DNA of 64,000 bases from JBHYDC01 sp051861205 (GCA_051861205.1 JBHYDC010000013.1:62001-126000); one strand, 5' to 3'. Counted from the stretch's first letter, positions 16,914 through 26,562 are shown. Translations and numbers: made by a program. Notes: a model not told the origin generated them from the sequence alone.

Positions 16914-17201
16914 ATGTCCCTGAACGCTTCCCCCGCCCCGGTCCTCGTCCGGCCCCCGGCCGTCCTCGTCGCCCTATTCCCCGAGGCCCCGCGACGGCTG
17001 GATATGTCCGTCTCCTCCGTGGCCGCCATGATCGACGAACTCGACACCCGCTTCCCCGGCATGCGCGACCGCCTCTGCGATACAACCCCCCGCATCCGCC
17101 GCCACATCAACATCTTCGTCGACGGCAACCGCGCAACCCTCGACACCCGCCTCCACCCCGGCGCCGACGTCTTCATCCTCACCGCAATCAGCGGCGGCTA
17201 G
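16914..17201 (+). CDS. MoaD/ThiS family sulfur-carrier-like protein
   Basis: The product is 95 residues ending in Gly-Gly (ILTAISGG), the C-terminal feature by which ubiquitin-fold sulfur carriers are thiocarboxylated. The beta-grasp pattern VLFPEAPRRLD-like first strand, IDELDTRFPGMRDRLCD helix and IRRHINIFVDGNRA strand followed by ADVFILTAISGG matches MoaD-like proteins. The ATG at 16914 is the first in-frame start with family similarity. It lies 13 bases after the Asp-box protein gene. No MoaE, MoeB or thiamine gene is nearby, so a role in molybdopterin or thiamine is not supported by context. Confidence 0.8.
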   Translation: MSLNASPAPVLVRPPAVLVALFPEAPRRLDMSVSSVAAMIDELDTRFPGMRDRLCDTTPRIRRHINIFVDGNRATLDTRLHPGADVFILTAISGG

Positions 17202-17267
17202 GCTGTCCGGGCAAGCGGTGTCTCCCTGGAAATCGCGCGAAAAACGGCGTTTCCGACAAAGCCTTTC

Positions 17268-17298
17268 ATGAAAAACGCCGGACGTTTCCGCCCGGCGC
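17268..17298 (-). terminator. Intrinsic terminator downstream of ilvC
   Basis: On the minus strand CGCCGG, a 10-base loop, CCGGCG and TTTTT lie about 220 bases beyond the ilvC stop, past the duplicated tail. This is the first good terminator after ilvC. Confidence 0.65.
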
Positions 17299-17320
17299 TT
17301 AAATCTCGTTCAGCAAACCC

Positions 17321-17554
17321 CTTGATCACCCCCGCGACCGGGCGCGAAGCCAAGACTCGTGGATCAAGCGGCAAACGCGCCGACCTTTGTGGTCAATTAC
17401 GGCTCTTGTCCACAAGCGCCTTCTGCTTGATCACCCCGCGACCGGGCGGCGAAGCCGCGCCGGCGCAAAGTAAGGACTCGTGGATCAAGCGGCAAACGCG
17501 CCGACCTGTGTCGTCAGTTACGCGACTTATCCACCAATGCCTTCTGCTTGATCC
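17321..17554. repeat. Imperfect tandem duplication spanning the ilvC 3' end
   Basis: Two copies of a unit of about 112 and 129 bases (17321-17432 and 17426-17554) share CTTGATCACC..GCGACCGGGC, then ACTCGTGGATCAAGCGGCAA and ACGCGCCGACCT, and end in the ilvC tail. The right copy contains the real stop of ilvC; the left copy contains a non-functional second tail. The longer right copy has a small insertion of GC-rich sequence (GCCGCGCCGGCGCAAAGT). The 312 bases between the MoaD-like gene and ilvC contain only this and a terminator. Confidence 0.85.
17393..17431 (-). pseudogene. Remnant of a second ilvC 3' end
   Basis: Read on the minus strand, 17431 to 17393 encodes IKQKALVDKSRN and a stop, identical to the last 12 residues of the real IlvC, but with synonymous differences in most of the last eight codons (for example CTT for TTG, AGC for TCG, AAT for AAC). 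Upstream of the Ile codon the similarity stops. Conserved protein with diverged codons implies a tail from a diverged functional ilvC rather than a recent copy. Confidence 0.75.
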
Positions 17555-18533
17555 ACGGCATCATGCCGCGCAGGCGCTCGCCGACTTCTTCGATCTGGTG
17601 GGCATCGTTGTTGCGGCGGATCGCCTTGAAGCGGGCAGCGCCCGCGCGGTATTCCTGCATCCAGTCCGAGGTGAACTTGCCGGTCTGAATGTCCTTGAGC
17701 ACGCGCTTCATCTCGGCCTTGGTCTCGGCGGTGATGATGCGCGGCCCCGTGACGTATTCGCCCCACTCGGCCGTGTTCGAGATCGAGTAGTTCATGTTGG
17801 CGATGCCGCCTTCATAGATGAGGTCGACGATCAGCTTCACTTCGTGCAGACACTCGAAATACGCCATTTCCGGCGCATAACCGCCCTCGACCAGCGTTTC
17901 GAAGCCTGCGCGGATCAACTCCACGAGGCCGCCGCAGAGCACGACCTGCTCACCGAACAGATCCGTCTCGCACTCTTCCTTGAACGAGGTTTCGATGATG
18001 CCCGACCGGCCGCCGCCGACGCCCGACGCGTAAGACAAAGCGAGATCCAGCGCATTGCCCGACGCATCCTGATGGATCGCCACGAGGCACGGCACGCCGC
18101 CGCCCTTCTCATATTCGCCGCGCACGGTGTGGCCGGGGCCCTTCGGCGCGATCATGATCACGTCGACGCTGGACTTCGGCTCGATCAGGTTGAAATGCAC
18201 GTTCAGGCCGTGCGCGAAGGCGATCGCCACGCCGTCACGGATGTTCGGGGCGATTTCCGCCTTGTAGATGTCGGCCTGAAGCTCGTCCGGCGTCGCCATC
18301 ATCATCAGGTCGGCCCACTTGGCCGCATCCGCGACCGACATGACCTTCAGCCCGTCCGCCTCGACCTTCTTGGCCGTCGCGGAACCCGGACGCAGCGCCA
18401 CCGCGATGTCCTTGACGCCGGAATCGCGCAGGTTCAGCGCATGGGCGCGTCCTTGGCTGCCGTAGCCGATGATGACGACCTTCTTGCCCTTGATGAGATT
18501 GATATCGGCATCCCGGTCATAATAAACGCGCAT
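17514..18533 (-). CDS. ilvC: Ketol-acid reductoisomerase
   Basis: The product is 339 residues, class I (short) IlvC. The NADPH-binding GYGSQG motif is at residues 23-28, and the metal-binding DLFGEQVVLCGG and EMAYFECLHE regions of the C-terminal knotted domain are present. It converts acetolactate to dihydroxyisovalerate in valine, isoleucine and leucine synthesis. It is separated from ilvBN by the TetR and pdxJ genes, so it has its own transcription unit. Just beyond its stop lies a tandem duplication with a second diverged copy of its last 12 codons. Confidence 0.97.
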   Translation of the reverse strand: MRVYYDRDADINLIKGKKVVIIGYGSQGRAHALNLRDSGVKDIAVALRPGSATAKKVEADGLKVMSVADAAKWADLMMMATPDELQADIYKAEIAPNIRDGVAIAFAHGLNVHFNLIEPKSSVDVIMIAPKGPGHTVRGEYEKGGGVPCLVAIHQDASGNALDLALSYASGVGGGRSGIIETSFKEECETDLFGEQVVLCGGLVELIRAGFETLVEGGYAPEMAYFECLHEVKLIVDLIYEGGIANMNYSISNTAEWGEYVTGPRIITAETKAEMKRVLKDIQTGKFTSDWMQEYRAGAARFKAIRRNNDAHQIEEVGERLRGMMPWIKQKALVDKSRN

Positions 18534-18604
18534 GATTTCGTCCCCTTGTTTAGCGTTCTTCCCTGGTTCGGAAAGGCCGTGATCCGGCCCGCCCGCCCGT
18601 TTCC

Positions 18605-19225
18605 CTAAGCCGCCTCATAGAGACGGAAAAACTGATCGACAGCCCGTTCGACCTGCGCCTTCGGATCGGCCTCGGCGGCATCGCCAAGCAGCAGCCGCAC
18701 ATGCGTGTCGCGCACGATCAGCCCGTAGAGCGTGCGAAACGCCTCGCCCGGATCGTTGAAACCGATGTGCCCGCTCGCCCGTCCGGCCTCCAAAAGCGCG
18801 CGCGCCCGCGTTTCGATCGTGCGGCGTCCGCGTTCCAGCACCAGCCGGCCCAGCGCCGCGTCCTCACGGTTCGCCTGCCCGATCGCCAGCCGGTTCAGCG
18901 CCAGCGACACCTCGCCGGACAACACAGCCAGCAGATCCTCGGCGAAGGTCACGAGATGCCGGCGGAACCGCAAGGCATCGCCCGCGCCCTGCCCCGGCCC
19001 CTCCACCCGCACCTTGCTGGCCTGAAACGTGATCACCGCCGCGAGCAAGCCATCGCGATCGCCGAACCACTTGTAGAGGCTCTCCTTGGAGCAATTCGCC
19101 GCCCGAGCGATGGCCGCCGTCGTCAGCGCCCGCTCGCCGCCCTCAACGAGCAGCCGCAACGCGCTCTCCAGAACGGCGTTCTGGCGCGGCGAAAAATCGG
19201 CTGTCTCCAGGGCTGCGGCTGACAT
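18605..19225 (-). CDS. TetR/AcrR family transcriptional regulator
   Basis: The product is 206 residues. The N-terminal helix-turn-helix (ALTTAAIARAANCSKESLYKWFGDRDGLLAAVI) is unmistakable for TetR. The C-terminal ligand domain contains LALNRLAIGQANREDAALGRLVLERGRRTIE. It probably represses itself: a perfect 16-base palindrome lies 17 bases upstream of the start. No efflux or catabolic gene is directly adjacent; pdxJ lies upstream on the same strand and ilvC downstream, neither an obvious target. Confidence 0.9.
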   Translation of the reverse strand: MSAAALETADFSPRQNAVLESALRLLVEGGERALTTAAIARAANCSKESLYKWFGDRDGLLAAVITFQASKVRVEGPGQGAGDALRFRRHLVTFAEDLLAVLSGEVSLALNRLAIGQANREDAALGRLVLERGRRTIETRARALLEAGRASGHIGFNDPGEAFRTLYGLIVRDTHVRLLLGDAAEADPKAQVERAVDQFFRLYEAA

Positions 19226-19242
19226 ATACGAACCCGAATTCG

Positions 19243-19258
19243 CGTACCGTACGGTACG
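19243..19258. promoter_or_regulatory. Palindromic operator for the TetR regulator
   Basis: CGTACCGTACGGTACG is a perfect 16-base inverted repeat located between the pdxJ stop and the tetR start, in the position expected for an autorepressor operator. Confidence 0.7.
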
Positions 19259-19308
19259 GTTCCGGCTCTTTAAGCCAAACCCCTTGCCCGGTCAAGCCGT
19301 CCCCTGGT

Positions 19309-20061
19309 TCAAACCGGATCGCCGCAGGCCGCGCGATAGCGGCGGATTGTTTCCGCCATGCCATAGATCAGCGCGTCCGCCGTCAGCGCATGCCCGATCG
19401 ACACCTCGGCCACCGTCGGCGCCCGGGCCACCAGCGCCGGCAGATTGTCCAGCGTCAGGTCATGCCCCGCGTTCACCTCAAGCCCCGCCGCATTGGCCGC
19501 CTCGGTCGTCGCCACCAGTTCGTCCAGGCGCTTCGCCTTCTCCGCCGGGTCGAAGGTGTGCCCGTAAGGCCCGGTGTAAAGCTCGATCCGTCGCGCGCCC
19601 GTGCGCGCGGCCGCCGCCACCATCGCAACATACGGGTCCAGAAACAGCGAAACCCGCATCCCCTGCGCCTGAAGCCGCGCCACCACGCCGGCCAGAAACG
19701 CCTGATGCCTCTCGCAGTCCCAGCCGTGGTCCGATGTGCTCTGGCTCGGATCATCCGGCACCAGCGTCACCTGATCGGGTTTTGCCGCCTCGCAAAGCGC
19801 CAGGAAATCCTCGGTCGGATATCCCTCGATGTTATACTCCCGCCCCGGAAACTCGCCCCGCAGCAGGTCGCGGATTTCGCCCACGTCCGTGCGCCGGATA
19901 TGCCGCTGGTCTGGGCGCGGATGGATCGTCAGTCCATAGGCCCCCGCCTCCAGTGCAATCCGCCCCACCCCCGTCACGCTCGGCCACGGCAGATCGCGCC
20001 GGTTGCGAAGCTGCGCGATGGCGTTGATGTTGACGCTGAGCTTGGTTTGATGCGTGGCCAT
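19309..20061 (-). CDS. pdxJ: Pyridoxine 5'-phosphate synthase
   Basis: The product is 250 residues from ATG 20061, with GGGAAG upstream; the frame is open further but the family begins at KLSVNINAIAQLRNRR. PdxJ is a TIM-barrel enzyme joining 1-deoxyxylulose 5-phosphate and aminoacetone 3-phosphate in the DXP-dependent vitamin B6 pathway. Characteristic segments are LTIHPRPDQRHIRRTDV, QVTLVPDDPSQSTSDHGWD, VSLFLDP, IELYTGPY and VNAGHDLTLDNL. It lies between ilvN and tetR, all on the minus strand. Confidence 0.96.
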   Translation of the reverse strand: MATHQTKLSVNINAIAQLRNRRDLPWPSVTGVGRIALEAGAYGLTIHPRPDQRHIRRTDVGEIRDLLRGEFPGREYNIEGYPTEDFLALCEAAKPDQVTLVPDDPSQSTSDHGWDCERHQAFLAGVVARLQAQGMRVSLFLDPYVAMVAAAARTGARRIELYTGPYGHTFDPAEKAKRLDELVATTEAANAAGLEVNAGHDLTLDNLPALVARAPTVAEVSIGHALTADALIYGMAETIRRYRAACGDPV

Positions 20062-20152
20062 GGTTCTTCCCGCCGAGCCTGTGGGGTCCTGCATTAAGCC
20101 ATTGCGCGGGCGGCGACAATCCGTCCCTCCGCGCGCGAACGGGCCCGTCGCA

Positions 20153-20707
20153 TCACATCCCCTCGCGCCCGCGCGCCAAAGCCGCCAGCCCCGTGCGCGC
20201 CACTTCCACCAGCCCGCATTCCGTCATCAGGTTCACGAACCGGTCGATATCGCCGGGCGTGCCCGTCAGCTCGAACACGAAGCTTTCCAGCGTCGCGTCC
20301 AGCGTCCGCGCCTCGAAGGCCTGCGCCAGCCGCAGCGCCTCCACCCGGTGCTCGCCCTTGCCCGCCACCTTCACCAGCGCCAACTCGCGCTCGATGGTAG
20401 AGCCCATCTTGGTCAGGTTCACCACCCGGTGCACCGGAACCAGCCGGCCGAGCTGGTTCATGATCTGCGTGATCACCTGCGGCGTGCCCGTGGTCACAAC
20501 GGTGATGCGCGAGAGATGCTTCTCGTGCTCCACCTCTGAAACCGTCAGGCTCTCGATGTTGTATCCGCGCCCGGCAAACAGGCCGATCACGCGCGCAAGC
20601 ACGCCCGGCTCGTTGTCCACCAGCACCGAAAGCGTATGGCTCTCGGCCAAATTGGACGTTTCTTCCAGGAAATAAGCAGATTGCGACTGTCCGGCGACGA
20701 TCATCAT
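20153..20707 (-). CDS. ilvN: Acetolactate synthase small (regulatory) subunit
   Basis: The product is 184 residues. An N-terminal ACT domain (HTLSVLVDNEPGVLARVIGLFAGRGYNIESLTVS) binds valine for feedback inhibition, followed by the ALS_ss C-terminal domain. It partners the catalytic subunit encoded 54 bases upstream (ilvB). The two form one operon read from the attenuated promoter at 22.7 kb. The gene could equally be named ilvH. Confidence 0.95.
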   Translation of the reverse strand: MMIVAGQSQSAYFLEETSNLAESHTLSVLVDNEPGVLARVIGLFAGRGYNIESLTVSEVEHEKHLSRITVVTTGTPQVITQIMNQLGRLVPVHRVVNLTKMGSTIERELALVKVAGKGEHRVEALRLAQAFEARTLDATLESFVFELTGTPGDIDRFVNLMTECGLVEVARTGLAALARGREGM

Positions 20708-20761
20708 AGGTCTATCCCGTCGTTCTTGTCTGTGCGTTTCTTTTCAGCCGAAGGCGTCCGG

Positions 20762-22525
<1,764 letters not shown>

Positions 22526-22577
22526 CGTCGTCTCACCTTAAACATTCGGTCCAGCGGACCGCGGATGGATCGAGGTA

Positions 22578-22604
22578 ACAAAAAAGGCCCCGGAGAGGGA
22601 CCTT
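22578..22604 (-). terminator. Attenuator terminator of the ilvBN leader
   Basis: On the minus strand AAGGTCCC, TCTC, CGGGGCCTT and a T-run form an intrinsic terminator about 52 bases before the ilvB start and 36 bases after the leader peptide stop. In this position it should stop transcription when the branched-chain codons of the leader are read quickly. Confidence 0.8.
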
Positions 22605-22639
22605 CGATCTTTCGCGCACCATGTCGTTCGGAAAAGCCT

Positions 22640-22693
22640 TTAGGCCTCCGGCACGGTGCGCGACATAAGTACGATAACCAGAAACCGAGGCAT
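22640..22693 (-). CDS. ilvBN leader peptide
   Basis: A 17-residue frame encodes MPRFLVIVLMSRTVPEA, with the consecutive codons Leu-Val-Ile-Val-Leu. GAGGG sits 5 bases before its ATG. It lies between a sigma70-like promoter and an intrinsic terminator ahead of ilvB. This is the standard layout of an ilv attenuator: a ribosome stalled on branched-chain codons prevents the terminator from folding. Role inferred from layout, but every part is visible. Confidence 0.85.
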   Translation of the reverse strand: MPRFLVIVLMSRTVPEA

Positions 22694-22721
22694 TTTGCCC
22701 TCAAGTGGTCGTTCGGGCGCG

Positions 22722-22750
22722 AAACTAGGCGGACATTGAAAGGCGGTCAA
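22722..22750 (-). promoter_or_regulatory. Promoter of ilvBN
   Basis: On the minus strand TTGACC (22745-22750) and TAGTTT (22722-22727) are separated by 17 bases. The predicted start near 22715 is about 22 bases ahead of the leader peptide. Confidence 0.65.
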
Positions 22751-22806
22751 CCCCCAATTTCAAATATTGCCGTGTTGCTATTCCCTACGCAACATTGTTA
22801 CGCCAC

Positions 22807-23688
22807 TCACCCTGCAATCCGCTCCCAGTCCGCCATCTGGTTGCGGAAAAACGTGCGCTGCCGCTTCACATAGCGCCGCGTGGATGCCACGAGATCGGCA
22901 AGGCCCTGCTCGCGGGTGGCGCGCCCGTCCAAAACTGCCCCGAATTCGGCAACCCCCAGCGCCCGCATCGCCGGCAACTCCGGATCGAGCCCGAGCGCCA
23001 GAAACGCCGCCACCTCCTCCAGCCCGCCGCCCTCCAGCATCGCCCGCGCCCGCGCCTCGATCCGCGCTGCCAGTACGTCCCGCGGCAATTCCACGACGAT
23101 GCGCCGCTCAGGGTTCGGCACCAGCGCGGGTCCATTGCTGCGCTGCCACTGCGAAAGCGGCCGCCCCGTCGCCGCCTGCACTTCCAGCGCCCGCAAAATG
23201 CGCTGGGCGTCCGTCGGCGAAAGCCGCGCCGCAGTTACCGGATCACACGCTGCCAAGCGATCATGCAGCGCCTGCGGGCTATGCTCCCCCGCCAGCCCCC
23301 GGATTTCGGCCCGCACCGCATCCGGGATCGAGGGAATTTCCGACAGCCCCTCCGTCAGCGCCCGGAGATAAAGCCCTGTCCCGCCCACGATGATCGGCAC
23401 CAGCCCCGCCGCATCGGCCTCCCGCAGCGCGGTCGCCACATCCGCCAGCCACCGCCCCACCGAATAGGCCTCGCGTCCCGGAACATGGCCGTAGAGCCGG
23501 TGCGGCACCCGCGCTTCATCCTCCGGCGCAGGCCGCGCCGTCACGATGGCAAGCTCACGATACACCTGCATGGAATCGGCGTTGATCACCACGCCGCCCA
23601 CCGCCTCGGCCATCGCCACCGCGGCGGCCGACTTGCCGCTCGCGGTCGGCCCGGTTATCAGAACCGCGCGTGCGCTCGCATCGCTCAT
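22807..23688 (-). CDS. miaA: tRNA dimethylallyltransferase
   Basis: The product is 293 residues. It adds a dimethylallyl group to A37 of tRNAs reading UNN codons. The P-loop GPTASGKS is at residues 13-20, followed by INADSMQVYREL (the DSMQ motif that recognises A37) and GGTGLYLRAL. The C-terminal DPxxARRYxKRQ-type motif appears as STRRYVKRQRTFFRNQ. It is divergent from serB with only 17 bases between starts, so the two promoters must overlap the neighbouring coding regions. Confidence 0.96.
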   Translation of the reverse strand: MSDASARAVLITGPTASGKSAAAVAMAEAVGGVVINADSMQVYRELAIVTARPAPEDEARVPHRLYGHVPGREAYSVGRWLADVATALREADAAGLVPIIVGGTGLYLRALTEGLSEIPSIPDAVRAEIRGLAGEHSPQALHDRLAACDPVTAARLSPTDAQRILRALEVQAATGRPLSQWQRSNGPALVPNPERRIVVELPRDVLAARIEARARAMLEGGGLEEVAAFLALGLDPELPAMRALGVAEFGAVLDGRATREQGLADLVASTRRYVKRQRTFFRNQMADWERIAG

Positions 23689-23705
23689 CTCAGGATACCG
23701 CCCCC

Positions 23706-24596
23706 ATGTCGCTCATCGCCACGCTTGTCTCATCCCCGGCGGATCCGCAAGTCGGTACGGCCCTCATCGCCCGCGCCTCGGCGGCGATCGGCGCCTTGGA
23801 AAGCCGCATCCTCGCAAGCGATATCGCAACGGAAATGCCCGTCCCCGGCACCCTCGACGCCTCGCAAGCCGAACGCATCCTGCGCGACGTCATCGCCGAT
23901 GCCCCGGTCGATATCGCCGTCCTCCCCGCCGAAAACCGCCGCAAGCGCCTCCTGATCGCCGACATGGACAGCACCATGATCGGCCAGGAATGCATCGACG
24001 AACTCGCCGATTTCGCCGGCCTGAAAGAGCACGTCTCCGCCATCACCGAGCGCGCCATGCGCGGCGAAATCGCCTTCGAACCCGCCTTGCGCGAGCGGGT
24101 AGCGCTCTTGAAAGGCCTGCCGCTCTCCGTCGTCGCGGATGTGCTCACCACCCGCATCACCCTTATGCCCGGCGCGGTCCACCTCGTGCGCACCATGCGC
24201 GCGCACGGCGCCTACACCGCCCTCGTGTCCGGCGGCTTCACCGTCTTCACCGGCCCCGTTCGCGAGATGATCGGCTTCCACGAAGACCGTTCGAACACGC
24301 TGGGTGCCAGCGACGGCCTCCTAACCGGCAGCGTCGGCGAACCCATCCTCGGCAAGGAAGCCAAGCTCGCCAGCCTCCTGGAACTCACCGCGAAACACAG
24401 CCTCGCGCCCGGCGACACGCTCGCCGTCGGCGATGGCGCCAACGATCTTGCCATGGTGAAAGCCGCCGGCCTTGGCGTCGCCTTTCGCGCCAAACCGGCG
24501 GTGGCCGCGCAAGCGCGGGTGCGGATCGACCATGCGGATCTTTCGGCGCTTCTCTATATCCAGGGCTACAGCGCCGCCGAATTCGCCAACGCCTGA
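23706..24596 (+). CDS. serB: Phosphoserine phosphatase
   Basis: The product is 296 residues from ATG 23706. The C-terminal HAD domain has the nucleophile motif DMDST at residues 86-90, then GQECIDELA, LVSGGFTVF (motif II) and GDGANDLAM (motif III/IV). It hydrolyses phosphoserine in the last step of serine synthesis. The N-terminal 80 residues are a degenerate ACT-like domain as in rhizobial SerB. It is divergent from miaA and convergent with a small ribbon-helix-helix gene whose stop begins one base after serB ends. Confidence 0.94.
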   Translation: MSLIATLVSSPADPQVGTALIARASAAIGALESRILASDIATEMPVPGTLDASQAERILRDVIADAPVDIAVLPAENRRKRLLIADMDSTMIGQECIDELADFAGLKEHVSAITERAMRGEIAFEPALRERVALLKGLPLSVVADVLTTRITLMPGAVHLVRTMRAHGAYTALVSGGFTVFTGPVREMIGFHEDRSNTLGASDGLLTGSVGEPILGKEAKLASLLELTAKHSLAPGDTLAVGDGANDLAMVKAAGLGVAFRAKPAVAAQARVRIDHADLSALLYIQGYSAAEFANA

Positions 24597-24597
24597 T

Positions 24598-24828
24598 CTA
24601 TCGTCCCTGCAAGTCTTTCAGCACCGCCACCCGCAGCGCGCTTGCCAAATTGCGCCTTTTACGCCCCCGGTCCACCGCAGCAATGAAACCGGCAAGGCTC
24701 TGTCCCCGCGCCGCCGCGATCCGATCGATCGCCGCCCAGAACTCCGGTTCCAGCGCAACCGACGTGCGGTGACCGGCAAGCGACACCGAGCGCTTCTCAG
24801 CCCCGCCGCCCGTCTCCTCGCCGCTCAC
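24598..24828 (-). CDS. Ribbon-helix-helix domain protein
   Basis: The product is 76 residues. KRSVSLAGHRTSVALEPEFWAAIDRIAAARGQSLAGFIAAVD is the core of the alphaproteobacterial RHH_4 family, a MetJ/Arc-like DNA-binding fold, although many members have not been shown to bind DNA. The start is a GTG that overlaps the DUF4169 stop by four bases (GTGA, 24825-24828), so the two are coupled. It is convergent with serB. This pair next to fumC is a common Hyphomicrobiales arrangement. Confidence 0.75.
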   Translation of the reverse strand: MSGEETGGGAEKRSVSLAGHRTSVALEPEFWAAIDRIAAARGQSLAGFIAAVDRGRKRRNLASALRVAVLKDLQGR

Positions 24829-25028
24829 GCGCTGTCCTTGGGATCGTGGGGTCCGGGCTCGCGCAAATGCCCGTCCAGCCGGCGCGTTTCAAGGTCCACA
24901 ACCGCGCGCACGACTTCCTTCTCGGCCTTCGTGCGCCCGAATTTGGCTCGGTTTCCCGCCGCCTTCGCGTCCTTCGCTGCACGCTCCTTGCGCTTGCGAT
25001 GGAGTTTCAGATTGATGACGTCGCCCAT
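24825..25028 (-). CDS. DUF4169 family protein
   Basis: The product is 67 residues from ATG 25028; the frame is open a little further but the family begins MGDVINLKLHRKRKERA. The protein is highly charged and basic (lysine/arginine/alanine-rich helix: RAAKDAKAAGNRAKFGRTKAEKE), with the conserved ending of DUF4169. Function is unknown. It lies between fumC and the RHH gene, all on the minus strand, and overlaps the latter by four bases. Confidence 0.75.
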   Translation of the reverse strand: MGDVINLKLHRKRKERAAKDAKAAGNRAKFGRTKAEKEVVRAVVDLETRRLDGHLREPGPHDPKDSA

Positions 25029-25091
25029 GGGAGGTGCCCCCGTTGACATCGAATGTTTAGCCCGGCCTATTGCGCCGCAAAAGTCGGGATT

Positions 25092-26498
25092 TTAGGCGTT
25101 TGCCCCCGTCATGTGCTCCGGCACGACCAGCGCGTCGAATTCTTCTCCGCTGACATACCCCAGCCGCACCGCCTCTTCGCGCAGCGTCGTGCCGTTCTTA
25201 TGCGCCGTCTTGGCAATCGCCGCCGCCGCGTCATAGCCGATCTTGGGCGCCAGCGCCGTCACCAGCATCAGCGACCGCGCGACAAGGTCGGCGATCCGCC
25301 CCCGGTCCGCCTCGATCCCGGCCACGCAGCGATCCGCGAAAGACCGCGCCCCATCGGCCAGCAGCGCCACGCTTTGCAACACGGCATCCGCGATCACCGG
25401 CTTGTAGACGTTGAGTTCAAAATGCCCCTGCGCCCCCGCGAACGCCACCGTCGCGCCGTTGCCGATCACCCGCGCGGCCACCATCGTCACCATTTCCGCC
25501 TGCGTGGGATTGACCTTGCCCGGCATGATCGACGAGCCCGGCTCGTTCTCCGGCAAGATGAGCTCCCCCAGCCCCGAGCGCGGCCCGGAGCCTAGAAACC
25601 GAATATCGTTGGCGATCTTATGTAGCGACACCGCCACGGTTTCGAGCGCCCCATGCGCGAACACCAGCGCGTCATGCGTCGCCAGCGCCTCGAATTTGTT
25701 CGTCGCCGTCTTGAAGGCAAGTCCGGTCAGGTCCGCCAACGCCGCCGCCACCCGCGCCCCGAATTCGGGATGCGCGTTGAGCCCGGTTCCGACCGCCGTT
25801 CCGCCCTGAGCAAGCTCAAGCACGCCCGGCAGAACCGCCTGCACCCGCGCGGCGCCCCGCTCGATCATCGCGCGATAGCCGGAAAACTCCTGCCCCAGCG
25901 TCAGCGGCGTTGCGTCCTGAGTATGCGTGCGGCCGATCTTCACGATATCCGCGAAGGCCCGTTCCCGTGCCCCCAGCGCCTCCGCGAGGTGATTGAGCGC
26001 CGGAATCAGCCGCTCGGTCATCCCCCGCGCCGCCGCCACATGCATCGCGGTCGGAAACACGTCGTTGGACGATTGCCCCCGGTTCACGTGATCGTTGGGA
26101 TGAACCGGCGTCTTCTCCCCGCGCCGCCCGCCAAGCGCTTCATTCGCCAGATTGGCGATCACTTCGTTGACGTTCATGTTGGATTGGGTGCCCGACCCCG
26201 TCTGCCAGACCACCAGCGGGAACTCGCCGTCATATCGCCCGCCTGCGACTTGCAGCCCCGCCGCCTCGATCGCACCCGCCAGCCTACCGTCCAACAACCC
26301 AAGATCGCGGTTGACCCGTGCAGCCGCCACTTTCACCAGCGCAAGCGCATGAATCACCTCGATCGGCATCCGCTCCATAGCGCCGCCGATCGGGAAATTC
26401 TCAATGGAGCGCTGCGTCTGCGCACCCCAAAGCCGCGCATCGTCCACCGCGATGGGGCCGAAGGTGTCGGTTTCTATGCGCGTGCCGGTTAAGCTCAT
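25092..26498 (-). CDS. fumC: Fumarate hydratase, class II
   Basis: The product is 468 residues. It interconverts fumarate and malate in the TCA cycle and is the iron-independent type. The signature GSSIMPGKVNPTQ is present, with SGTQSNMNVNEVIAN, HPNDHVNRGQSSND and the catalytic GRTHTQDATPLTLGQE histidine segment. Followed by the DUF4169 and RHH genes. Confidence 0.97.
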   Translation of the reverse strand: MSLTGTRIETDTFGPIAVDDARLWGAQTQRSIENFPIGGAMERMPIEVIHALALVKVAAARVNRDLGLLDGRLAGAIEAAGLQVAGGRYDGEFPLVVWQTGSGTQSNMNVNEVIANLANEALGGRRGEKTPVHPNDHVNRGQSSNDVFPTAMHVAAARGMTERLIPALNHLAEALGARERAFADIVKIGRTHTQDATPLTLGQEFSGYRAMIERGAARVQAVLPGVLELAQGGTAVGTGLNAHPEFGARVAAALADLTGLAFKTATNKFEALATHDALVFAHGALETVAVSLHKIANDIRFLGSGPRSGLGELILPENEPGSSIMPGKVNPTQAEMVTMVAARVIGNGATVAFAGAQGHFELNVYKPVIADAVLQSVALLADGARSFADRCVAGIEADRGRIADLVARSLMLVTALAPKIGYDAAAAIAKTAHKNGTTLREEAVRLGYVSGEEFDALVVPEHMTGANA

Positions 26499-26562
26499 CG
26501 CATCTCTCCAGGAAGCCTTGCCCTGGAGATAGGATCACGACCCGGCCACGGTAAGGCTTGGC

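Noticed and set aside
17268..18608. Plus-strand frame of 446 codons across the repeat and ilvC
   Set aside because: Antisense to ilvC and reading through the duplicated tails and terminator; no family similarity.
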